Of a stretch of 64,000 bases of DNA, positions 12,201 to 24,200 are shown one piece after another. The translations under genes and the position numbers were made by a program. Positions within the stretch are counted from its first letter, which is position 1. Every line of letters begins with the position of its first letter. This DNA comes from Uloborus plumipes (Eukaryota; Arthropoda; Arachnida; Araneae; Uloboridae). The notes beneath the pieces were generated by a model. The model was not told where the DNA came from, did no database searches, and was given only the letters and a program-made list of their open reading frames with translations. The stretch spans positions 81,964-145,963 of the forward strand of contig JAXGGA010001617.1 in the NCBI GenBank assembly GCA_038373865.1, written 5' to 3'.

Positions 12201-15200
12201 GGTTTTCCAAAATTGCTCAATTCCCAAACTTGAAACAAAACCCACTAAATAAATCACCCACTCGCAAAATAAAAGTTAATTTTAATTACTAAGCTACAAG
12301 CAATTTATTACCTAACTAATATACAATTTCTTAATCGCCTTTAGAAGCCTGTGCCTTCTATAAAATGTTACCTAACCTAACTGACTACCCAGAAAATCCT
12401 TTAACATTAATTAAACTAAAAACTATTTTTTTAGTCTTAAAAATTAAGCCTATTTAGGTTAGGTACTATATAGAATGATACTTCAAAAGACAATTAAAAA
12501 ATTAAGAAATTAGCGTATAATGAGGTAGATATTAAAATATTCTATCGTTTAGAAATAAAAATATATTGTTTCTCTTATGAGTGAGTGTTTTGTTCAGTGG
12601 ATTTTTGTACTGAAAAAATTGAAGAAGTTGTATGTAAATATTAGATGTGATTTTTTTCCTTTTTAGTTCCCGGAAAGACATAACTATTCCTTTGTCTTCG
12701 CTATAGTGCCTTCTCCTTGTCAAATGCTTTCCAATCCTAAATTTTTGTTACACCTTGCCCCACTTAGCTTGGGAATTTGTTACTGTATGAATCAACATAA
12801 CCTTAAAGCAAACTAAAAGCAACTAAAAAGCAAAAAAAATAATAAATAAAATTTTTTACCCATGCCTATTAATTAAATTTGTTCAACTTTTTCAGTACAA
12901 AAATCCACTGAAACTCACTCATAAGAGAAACAATATTTTTTTATTTCTAAACGATAGAATTTTTTTTTTCGATCCACCCTACTACACAAACTACGTAATT
13001 TAAAATAGTTTTTAAAAAGGAATAAATGATCTATTTTTCTTTATTTTGCATTATGAGAGTTTTTTAGTTATAAGCCTGTGTTTAGCATTTAATTTCTCTT
13101 TGGTAGGATTAGGACTGACAAATGCTCGAAAACAGGGCTTAAAAATTGAAATTTTCTATATGGGAAGATTAAAAAGCTAATTATGCGCTAAAATCCACAT
13201 TTTATATTTAAAAAAAAACTTTTCACTGCATTCATCACCTAAGATAAAGAGATCGCATTTTATCATTCTCTCCTCAGTATCTTTCTCTGTCTTAGAATGA
13301 GCCAGATTTTGTGAAAAAAGAATATTCTAGTTCAAATTATTTTTTAATATAATAAGCAGTAACGTAGAATTGTAATATTTATGCATGAAAAAGGTTTATA
13401 TCAGGCAGTCAGAAGCAAACGGATGTAAAATACCCAAATTAAAAATTTTGAGACAAGTAAAGTAAATAGTAGCAGAGTCGCTTATTTGTTTTGTGGCAAG
13501 AGATGAAACAAGTAGCTCTGATAAATGCTGATCGATAGCACAACTCAGAAAACTTTTTCCAATAAAAGCCTACACAAGGTCTGATCTTCAACCACGTTTA
13601 CTCAAAACTGGAATTTTTCCATTTAATACCCTTGTTTCTCATTGTATTTAACAAAATAGCATGATTTATGATTCTGAACTTCTGTGAATTATTATTTTAG
13701 TAATGCAAAAAGCTTGGAGAAGGTCATGATAAAATCTGGCTCATCGGGGGAGGAGGGGGTGCACCCCTCAGAGGCATTGCATTTAACATTATTGGCAATC
13801 CTAAAGACGATTTTGACTTTAAAAAAATCCTCCTAGACGGTAATTCTGTCTGTGTTAGTGAGTAAATGGTGACAAAAACGGAAATAATCTTTCTGCCGAT
13901 TTTCCTCCCTGTTTCGAAAAAAATATAATGCAAACATTGAAAATTTTGACAGTGGTTCTATATTATTCCTCTTGCCCCCTCCCCCCGTCAAACATGCTGG
14001 TATAATACTTAAATAAAATAAGTAAAAAACGACAACTGCAAATGATACTCTGATTGTGATTTTCGTTTTGATTTTGCAAAACTTCAGGTTCTAAATTTTA
14101 AGTGTCCTTCAAGTTGGGGGGGGGGGGCACGTGCCCCCCTGTGCCCCTCAACACTACGCTTATGGCTGTCAGTGCTCATCTGACTAATAACAATTTCGTC
14201 GATATTGGCTCCAGAAACGGAATGGGCTTAAGAATAGAATTGTTTTTTTTTTTTTCTCTCTCAAGAATCTCAACTTGGGAAAAGAGTTTCCTGCAGCACC
14301 AATCCAGCCCTTTTCTGAAGAAGTTGGTCCGTCAAGCTTTGCAACTATATGACGTATTGTCTGCTCGTCGATGTGAAGCCAGAATAAAGAAATATCAAAA
14401 AAGTCTGCGATGGAGGAATTTTTCCACGTAATGTAGCATGCCACCATTCCAGACAAACATTTCATTGGAGGTATTACCGCCAAATAGTTGAAGGCAAATG
14501 TCTATAATTATGTCCTTCGACCAGTCATGTAATCATATTTCACATTGTTCAGCTAGTTTAGCCGTTGTTTTTTCCTCTGGTATATAGTGAATGACGTAGA
14601 CCTCTAAGATCTTCTGTTACGGTCTTATGACTTTATATAAGGATACTCTTCCGAAAGCTACCAGTGCTCTCATTCTGACTAATAGTTAGTGTTGTCCTTC
14701 CTGCTTTCTACAAAAATTTCAGTAATTTTACTTTTTGCGTTATTGGAACTCTCCTCTGCTCTTGAGGGCTTTATAACATACTCTTAGGTGCGAAACACCT
14801 TTCTGCTATCGTATATGATACGTTTTTTTTTTTATCTTCACTGAGATGGCCTGCCTTCACAAGATCACCCAAAAAACCATTGGCGATAGCAGCTGCCGCC
14901 GTTGAAGATACATTAAACCTGACTGAACCAACGGCCCTGCTACTAAAGTCAAGATGGTTTCTTTTACATCGTACAATTATACTACAAAAATTTGCCCGTA
15001 TATTTCCTCTCATCATAATACTACACGAAGGTACCAGATTTCAGAAGAGTTAAAATATAAGTTCGACTCCGTCGATGTTTAAAATTGTTACTGTCTTTCG
15101 CTTTCCAGATTAGCGGGAATCAACTCATCCGTTAAGAAAACAAAAAAGTGAATGCCATTCGGTCTTTTGTTCGGGAATCATGTGGTAACTCAAACATTAA

Positions 15201-18200
15201 CCAATTTCCAATGGTGATGTCTTTTGCTGGAAAGTGCATCGGGTATGAAAACCTTAAGAAGGATGAGAGAAATTTTAGCCAAAACGCGCCCACTGGTCAA
15301 AGGTTATCTTGTGTGTGGGGAGTAAATGAGTAAAATGGGGTGTTACTCCCCCAGATGCAAGAAGCAATTTCCCCTGAACAGCCGGCAGCATAACGAAGAC
15401 AGCGGTGTCAATTGACAGGAAAGAGTAATCCGCTTCAGTGAGAACGATTACCGATAGCCGCTGCTTTAAGAACAACAAAATATTTTTAGAAAAAAAAATA
15501 GAACAGACTTCAGTTGGAAATTGCTCTAAAAAGTAAAAAATAGTTTTTTTCTTTGAACACCATCGAAACTACTTTTAAACATAAGTTTTGAAGTCGGCGC
15601 AAAAACGATAGGTAAAATGATATTTAACCATATTTTGCCAACTTTTTTCAGAGAAACCATTGAAAATTAAAAGCAGAATATTTGTACCATTACAGGAATG
15701 TGTGGTAATCAATGAAATGTGTCCATTAAAATTTATATTTATAGTTAAATTGTAGTTGCGTATGAATCTATACATTGTTTTCGCGCCGACTTTAAAACTT
15801 ATAATTAAAAGTAGTTTCGACGGTGTTCAAAGAAAAAAAATATTTTTTACTTTTAAGAGCAATTTCCAAATGAAGTCGGTTCTATTTTTTTTTCCAAAAA
15901 TACTTTATTTCATTCTTTTTTAGTGTAAAGCACTTAAAATAATCAAAATATAGTTAAAAAACTACGCATCTGTTCAAAAAACTTGCAGACCTGGACTCGA
16001 TCTTCAACCCGACGCGTTTAATCACTTGACCATCGGGTCGCTCATTGCAGTAAGGATTTACGATAGCACATATTGTTTTAAATAACATGAAATTTTAGTT
16101 TTTCGATCAGAACTTTTTTTCTAGTGAACAAATATCGTCATACACTGCGATGCAAAAGTTTAGACAAATGGCAAATATGTGAATAAAAAGAAAACTATTC
16201 AACGAAATGCTTTCAAATTTCTACTGCAGGTGCACATTATGGTCCCAAATACGTGTATGGAGTTTTTACAACTATAACTGGAATCAAATTTCGGATATTA
16301 CAAAAGACATTTTTTAACATTGGTGCAAAAGTTTAGACAATAGTCAGATTTTATGCAAATATCCATTGAAATGTGATTGGTGGAGGAAATACGGGACTTA
16401 ATTATTCATTTATAAAGTGCAGAGATTGCTGAATAAATAATCAAAATCTCAAAAGCTCTGTAGTTCTCGTGTAAAGAAGATGAGAAAGTTTGGAAGCCAA
16501 AATTTGAAAATGAAGCTACTTTATTAATTTTTTGTCTTTTAAATCGACTCTAGTATGATAGTAAGTTGTATTTTACTTTGTGGAGAGCAAATTCAGACAT
16601 TCGTATCGACCAAAAGACCAAGAAAAAAAATTTCTTAAAGATGAAGGAATTGAAAAAACGGCTCGAACTGACGATTTGCCCCTTAATCCTACAAAACTTT
16701 AACTTGGGTCAAAAACAGCACGTGAAAGCATAAGTAAATGAACAACTGAATCGGAATGCATAAAAAAAACAAAGAATTGTGCTTGAGCCTTTTCGAACAG
16801 AGTGTCCCAAATAAGACAGATTTTATTGGTAAAAGCAGCACAGCATATGATCATTGGATATTTCTCAAGTCCCTCGAAAAGAATTATAATCCATCTAGGC
16901 CATCCCAATTTTAATAATTTTTATCAAAGAAAGTACCATTCATTTTTTAGTCACGATGATACATGTGCTGCTTTTCACATTAAAATCTGGCTTATTTGGG
17001 ACACTCTGTCCGAAAAGGCTCAGGCACAATTCTTTGTTTTTTTATGCAATCCAATTCAGTTGTTCATCTACTTATGCTGTCACGTGCTGTTTTTGACCCA
17101 AATTGAAGTTTTGTAGGATTAAGGGGCGAATCGTCAGTCTGAGCCGTTTTTTCAATTCCTGCATCCTTAAGAAATATAATTTTTCTTGGACTTTTTGATC
17201 GATACGCATGTCTGACTTTGCTCTCCACAAAGTAAAAAACAATGTACTACCATACTAAAGCCGATTTAAAAGACAAAAAATTAATAAGGTAGGTCCATTT
17301 TCAAATTTCGACTTCCAAACTTTCTCATCTTCTTTACACGAGAACTAAAGAGCTTTTGAGATTTTGATTATATATTCAGCAATCTCTGCACTTTATAAAT
17401 GAATAATACAGTCCCGCATTTCCTCCACCAATCACATTTCAAGGGATATTTGCATAAAATCTGACTATTGTCTAAACTATTGCAACAATGTAAAAAAATA
17501 TCTTTTGTAATATCCAAAATTTGATTCCAGTTATAGTTTTAAGAACTCCAGACACGTATTTGGGACCATATTGTGTACCTGCAGTAGAAATTTGAAAGCA
17601 TTTCGTTGAATAGTTTTCTTTTTATTTACATATTTGCATTTTGTCTAAACTTTTGCATCGCAGTGTATGAATACATGGTACCTAAGTTAACCATCTCCTA
17701 TCGATTAAAAAAATCGTCCAAATCGGTTCAGTAGATCAGATGTTATGTGCGAACAAAAAAAAAAACATACGTTTTGAATTGAGAACCTCCTCCTTTTTTT
17801 AAGTCGGTTAAAAATTGAAAGTAAAAGTAAGTAATTTGAATTGCGGGAGAAGGGGTTATAGTAAGAATTGGAAAATTGGTGCAAGTTTTTGCATTTCATG
17901 CAAAATAATTTACAACTAAAGTGGACTCTTTAGCTTTTTTCAAACACCACAAATCAAAATCTTATTTTTTAAAAATTTGTGTCACTTTAATGGTCGTTCA
18001 TACCACCTGCCCCTCGCAGTGCAAAAAAAACATTACACAGCAGATTCTTCCCAATAACTCAACACTAATGGTGTTTGATACATTTTATTTGTTTGTAATG
18101 ATGTTTTTTAGTCACAACCAATATGAAAATCACAAAACAGTTACTTTAATTTTTAACATACACTGCTCGACATTGAAAATGCAACACCAAGAAGGAGTGG

Positions 18201-21200
18201 TCAGAAATTGATGAAATTTGGTAAGAAGACAGAGACAGCATGGAACAATAAGTGATATTTATTTCAAAATAAATAAGCAAAATTTAGAGCGAGGACGGCG
18301 TCGGCTCAGTAAGAAGTAGGACCACCGCGGACAGCGATGCACGAAGAAACACGTCTAGGCATGGAGTCAATAAGCCTGCGGATGGTGTCCTGAGGGATGG
18401 CACTCCATTCGCTTTCAACCATTTGCCACAGTTCGTCCTCTGAACGAGGCAGTGGCAGGTTCTGCAAACGGCGTCCAATCACGTCCCACACATGTTCGAT
18501 TGGTGACAAGTCAGGAGAGTATGGTTTCCAGGAAAGCATCTGTACACCTCGTAGAGCATGTTGGCTGATTCGAGCACTGTGAGGCCGGGCGTTATCCTGT
18601 TGAAAAATTGCATTTGGCAGACCCTGAATGTAGGGAATTGCCACCGGCCGCAGTACATTATCTACATATCGTTGGGCCGTCATAGTGCCCCGAATACGAA
18701 CTAGAGGTGATACGAAATTGTATGCAATAGCGCCCCAAACATTTATGCCACGTTGTCGCGCTGTGGGGCGTTCCACAGTTACTGCCGGATTCGAACTTTC
18801 TCCACGTCGACGCCACACACGTATGCGATGACTATCGCTGGACAAACAGAAGCGGGATTCATCTGAGAACACTACGGTTTGCCATTCTGCCATCCACGTC
18901 GCTCTGGTCCGGCACCATTCCAAACGTTGGAGTCTGTGCTGTGAGGTCAATGGCAGTCTTCTTAGCGGGCGCCGTGATTGCAGGCCACGTGCAACCAGTC
19001 GACGGGAAATGGTTCTGGTCGACACAGGAACATCCAGGGTACCTTGCAAGTGCTGCAGAATCGACGTACAAGTGACTTGCGGGTCCGCCACAGCTTGTCG
19101 GTGAATCCGTTGATCCAAGCGGTCTGACGTCACTCTGGCTGCACCTGCAGCCCTCAATGTGGCTACATTTCCTCTTTCCAACCATCTCCGACACAGCCGA
19201 TGCAGTGCTTGCATCCATGTGGGTATCAGCTGCAATTTGACGTATGGACCAACCTCCCTTCTCAGTCCGATCACCATACCCCTTGTAAAGTCGTCTATAT
19301 GCTGGAAGTGTCTTCGTTGAGGACGGCGTGGCATTTCCTCCTATCACACGTATCCTTCGAGACAAAAACCAAATTTCTCCGATAATTAGTCTGGCAGAAA
19401 AACCAACATGAACATAGCCCACTTTTCAACTTCATTCTCTTATATCTTACTTCACGTGCGTCGGAGAGCTGCGCATTTCATATCATTTGCATAACTCAGT
19501 GACGTGCGTCTACGGTAAAATTTGCATGAATTTCTGACCACTCCTTCTTGGTGTTGCATTTTCAATGTCGAGCAGTGTATATTTATCATCTTCAGAATTT
19601 TTGACTTTTAATTTTACCTTTAATTTGACTTAAATGCAAGGTATAAAATACAGAATTTCATAAAGGTACAAAAATTAACGTAATATAATCGATTGTGTAT
19701 ATAGTTTTTGAAAAAATATGAGTGCCCCAAATCAAAAACCATTTATTGCCATAATCGATATATAAAAAGACTTATTAATTTACAATGCATATTGTAACCG
19801 AAAAAAAAAATAATAAATTCGTAATCTTTTAGTTTTGCGTCATCCATTACCTCTTTCGTAACGATATTGCATTGTTTTTTGAAGTCGGTTAAAAATAAAA
19901 ACAACCTCCCCTCCATGGGTGTTCAAAGCCCCCAAAAATGGCGCAAACGTCCATAAGAAAATTCTGCAGCATCGAAGGACCCCATTGCCAATTTTGACAA
20001 AGATCCGACCAAAACTGTCATTTTGTACTATAAAAAAATATGGGGTAGATCCCCATGGGGGGATGTACCTGTATAAGGACATTACAATCATTAAAATCAT
20101 ACAAAAAAAAAAAACATGCAGCTGTTCAAAAAAATCCTTGCATACATGGACTCGATCTCATTCCATCAGGAACTTCTACCTGACGCGCATAACCACTTGC
20201 CCATCGGGTCGCTCATTGAAGTAAGGATTTACGATAGCACATATTGTTTTAAATAACATGAAATGTTAGTTTTTCGATCATAACTTTTTTTCTAGTGAAC
20301 AAACATCGTCATATGAGTACATGGTACCTAAGATGGTACTAATGTTAGCATTTCCTACCGATTAAAAAAAATCGTCCAAATCGGTTCAGTAGATCAAACA
20401 AAAAAAAGTACACGCTTTGAATTGAGAACCTCCTCCTTTTTTGAAGTCGGTTAAAAATAAAGGAAATTCAATTTTTTGTTAAACGAAAGTACATTCATTA
20501 GAGTTAAAAATATGCATTTAAGCTAGCAAAAGAATCTTTAAAAAAACTCCCGCAGTTAGATTGCTTATTCAGCATGAAAGTAGTGGACTTCTTGAAAAAA
20601 ACACCGGAATTTTATATAAATTGCGTTTTCCCGGTAGCTGAAATTGCTTTCCAGAAACTTTTTTTTGCACCAATCAACTCAAAATTAGTGAATACATAGG
20701 AAAGTGCATGTACCAAATCGAAAAAAAATTTTATTTTTATACCATAATGTGCACGATCGCCCTCCGCATTAATATGATCTCGCACCGAATGGCTTTTTGA
20801 TTTTCAGTGTCTGGAAAAAGTGGTTTATTACTGACGAAATCTCTTTTTCAACTATTATTGAGAATAAATTGAATTGTAGTAATTATTATTTCATAAAGTT
20901 ATTATTTATGGTTAATTTTGGAATATTTCTTTAAGCGAAGGAAAATTCAATATTTTCCTGTGAAACAAAATGCAACTTGTAGAAACTTCCACTTAATGGT
21001 CAATTATTGGCAGTTTATACCCTACACTCCACCTCACCCCTTGCACTGCCAAAAAAAAAAAATCATTTTACCAGCTAAGGGTCTGAGAGACCAGTTAATA
21101 AATAACGTCAGATGTGCGGGGGGGGGGATGTCTTTGAAGGTAGAAAATATATACAATAAAGCTGTTTGCTTTTTTTCAGGTGAAAGAACAATTGTTGCAA

Positions 21201-24200
21201 AAAATGACTGAACGTAAGTCTCTGGCTGAGAAGCTAGAAAAGCTACAGTCCATCAGACTTGAAAGTATAGGGTATTTGAAGGATTTCAAAAACAGTGTTT
21301 TCAAAGGTGCAGCGGAAGTTCAGGAACACGTGAACTCCCTAACTTTCGAATGTGAATCCTCAATTAAGAAACTTCAAGAGCAATTAGGTATGAAGCTAGA
21401 ATTATTTAGTGCAGTTAAATTATAAAATTTGTTTCACTATCTTTACATCTTGTACAACTGAGATCTTTGCTAACATATTCTTTGAGTAAAAGATACCAAC
21501 GTCTAAACTAATTTGATTAGTAGTTCGACTTTTCTATATGGGTTTAATGTTTTAAATATGCCTTAGAATTTGTTTTTGACTCGATTAAGCAGTTTTAGAA
21601 TTTATTTTGTGTTTATTACTTGCATTTCATACGCAATAGAATGAAAATATAAGGCAGTTTTCAAAAAATTAAAGCATTAAAACTGAATAATTAATTTTCG
21701 GCTTCTAAAACACTGAAATTCCATTGCTTGAACACACTGCTTAAAATAATTAAAGGATATTGTAAGTTTTCTACGAAATAACACTACAAGATTTTTTTTT
21801 TTGAAAAGAAAATGGAAGAAAGGAGTTACAAATGAAATTTCGTTTCACTTTTCAAACTCTAGAGTTAATGCTAATTTTGAGTTTGACGTCAGAAACGACG
21901 CTTTAGCGGTAGCGAATGAAATTCGAATTTCAACTTACTGAGAGGTTAAGCGAAAAAAATGATTTTGATGCAGTAAGCTATGTGTTTCGATGAGTGCGAT
22001 TCTTCAACGAAGTCATTTAACACGTTGGGATCGCATGAACTCTTGGAAGGACGGCAACATGTTCACGTAGCGGGTGGCTGTCCTCTTGAGGGAGAGTTTT
22101 AAATTTTCACAGTTGAATATTTAAAAAAACAATTTTATTTTTTTTTCTTTATCTACTTAAAAATGGAGTAGAATTGATAAGTTAGACAATAAAAATTTTT
22201 TCAGTCCGATGGTGGTTAGGTTACCATTGTCATGAGGTCAGCATTGAACGTGTTAACTAGATCAGAAGCTTGTACAGTAGTTGGTTTGTCGGGGGCCAAA
22301 CAAATAGTAGAGGGGCTACGGTCCAAAATATTGCCGGAAACTGCATTTTGTGATAAAAGCATGAAAGTTGGTATGCATGTAGACAATATATTTATAAACA
22401 TTTTTAGAAGGGGAGCCATTCCAAAATCCCCACCCAAACCCCTCCAGCGGCCATTTTTGGTCAAAAATTCCGAAATTGCTTTTCTTATTTCTTTTTCAAA
22501 AAACACCTTTTTTATCATCTTATTAGAGTTCAATTATGTTAATCAAAGTTTAGAAAGCCGTCAAAATAGCTTAAAACCGATTAATTTTAATAGTACTCAT
22601 TAAAAATTCGTTTTTTTCCAAAAAACTGAAATTGATCAAAATCTTCCAAATTGTTTTCAGGGGCCGGTTTAAGGGTGTCCAACTATGTATTTGAAAGCAC
22701 TATAATAAAGAAAAACAATTGAGTTTCATCAAAATCCCAGCAATCCGAACCCCAAAAATCCGAAACTTTGGAAAACCCGAGCATATTTTTTTAAAACTTA
22801 CTCATAAAAATTTATTGCAAAACTGAAAATAAAAACAGAAATTGAAAATCATAAGCAAAGCTAGTACATTTTCAAAACTAAAAAAAACGTTTGAATTGTT
22901 ACTTAAGAATGAATATTTATCTTTGATTAATTAAAATAAAACCAGTTTTCTTTATGAACGAAAAAAGTAATAAAAAAACTTCAAACATTTTGAAAAAAAA
23001 TACGCAATGTCATGGAAATTTAACTTACATTCAGCAGGATTATAAGTTACGCTTGCACCTATAAAATAGGGGGGAGGGGAAGGCATGATCATATTTTTAT
23101 ACAACTGCAAAATTCTAAAGAAAAAGCTTTAAAACAAATTTCAAGTTTTTTTTCTCATTAAACGATTTGAGGAGTTTGTTCTCTAATTCTAAAAGATGAG
23201 AGAAGAAAAAAATAATTGCTGTAATAAAAAGTTTAGTGCTGTGTTAATTAAACAACATCTCTACTACTTATCATATTGTGCTGTTATTGAAAGGTAACAT
23301 TTTATAGCAAAAGAAACAACTCAATTTCAATATAAATCTGAGCAAGCAGTAATTATATACAATGATTATGTGTAATGACTATATACAAGCTGATTTTACG
23401 TATTTGAACTGGCTAGTAATTTACATAGATATACAACATTTTCCATTGCAGAATTTACACATTGGTGCACACAGTCCATTTTTGAAGCACCAACAAGTTT
23501 TTGAGAGCAGTTTGTTTTACACTTGCATGACGTAAATTCGCTTAAGACATTTCACCTCTTTCAAAAATTTATTTGTTAATTTAGTTTCTATGAAAAGCAT
23601 TTCTGACTTAGTTAATCCATCAAAATTAGATTGTGGTGGTTCCTTCACTGAAAGATATGCTGGATTTACAAATAATGATAGGTGGTAACTGAGCGACCTT
23701 TTTAGAAGATGGTATTTCGGGAAATATAAGAGGAATTTTTGAGCCTTGCTGCTGAAATGGCACATGGTGAAACATTGAAATGTTTGTTATATGGAAAGAG
23801 TCCTTGTTTGTTGTACTACTAGAGTTATAATAAAATTATCGTGCGCGGCCGGTGTAAAAACAAAGATCCTGAAATGTGAGGGAAATGTAGTTTTATGTTT
23901 ATCAATTTGTTTAACTGATGCTTTGCAAAGTCCAATAGAAATCTTTAGAAGCCTTGGGTAAGAAATTAAAGTTCCAAAATATGCATTATGTCAACAAGAC
24001 TTTTTCTTCTAGTCTGTTCGTGTACTTTCATGGCCAAATAAACAGGTATTGGTTGTTCCTTGTCCGCTTGATGCTTGATAAATTGCTTTGTTAATTTGTT
24101 TGAAGTATATATATATGCATATTAAATACAATTGACAAATTGTAAGTAATGGTTGAGAAGGAAGACCACCAATATTGCAAGTACCATATAATACGTTATT

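Larger units (their letters stand above)
10836..14600 (-). pseudogene. Degraded transposon-family protein with HSRWLT motif, split by insertion
   Basis: Minus strand, N- to C-terminal. From about 14600 to 14165 the text reads [17 protein letters not shown], then [20 protein letters not shown]. After a poly-A frameshift it reads [18 protein letters not shown] and [11 protein letters not shown]. The reading crosses the insertion and resumes at 11243 with [12 protein letters not shown], then [21 protein letters not shown] recall a multi-copy invertebrate protein family with the order LHxNELxxRHLxxxLDG, STDQxYL, GxxSHSRWLT and VYxPxWFxIK. I do not know its accepted name. Frameshifts and the 2.9-kb insertion make it non-functional. 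Confidence 0.7.
9979..15466 (-). mobile_element. 5.5-kb long-TIR DNA element, degraded, possibly TTAA-flanked
   Basis: The left end (from AAGCAGCGGGTATCGGTAAT) and the right end (reverse of ATTACCGATAGCCGCTGCTT) match over several hundred bp, out to about 10340 and back to about 15050. A ~70-bp gap lies in the left arm. TTAA occurs at 9975-9978 and 15467-15470. It carries a minus-strand coding remnant and is split by the hAT-like insertion 11244-14164. Superfamily not certain: TTAA would suit piggyBac or Kolobok. Confidence 0.75.
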
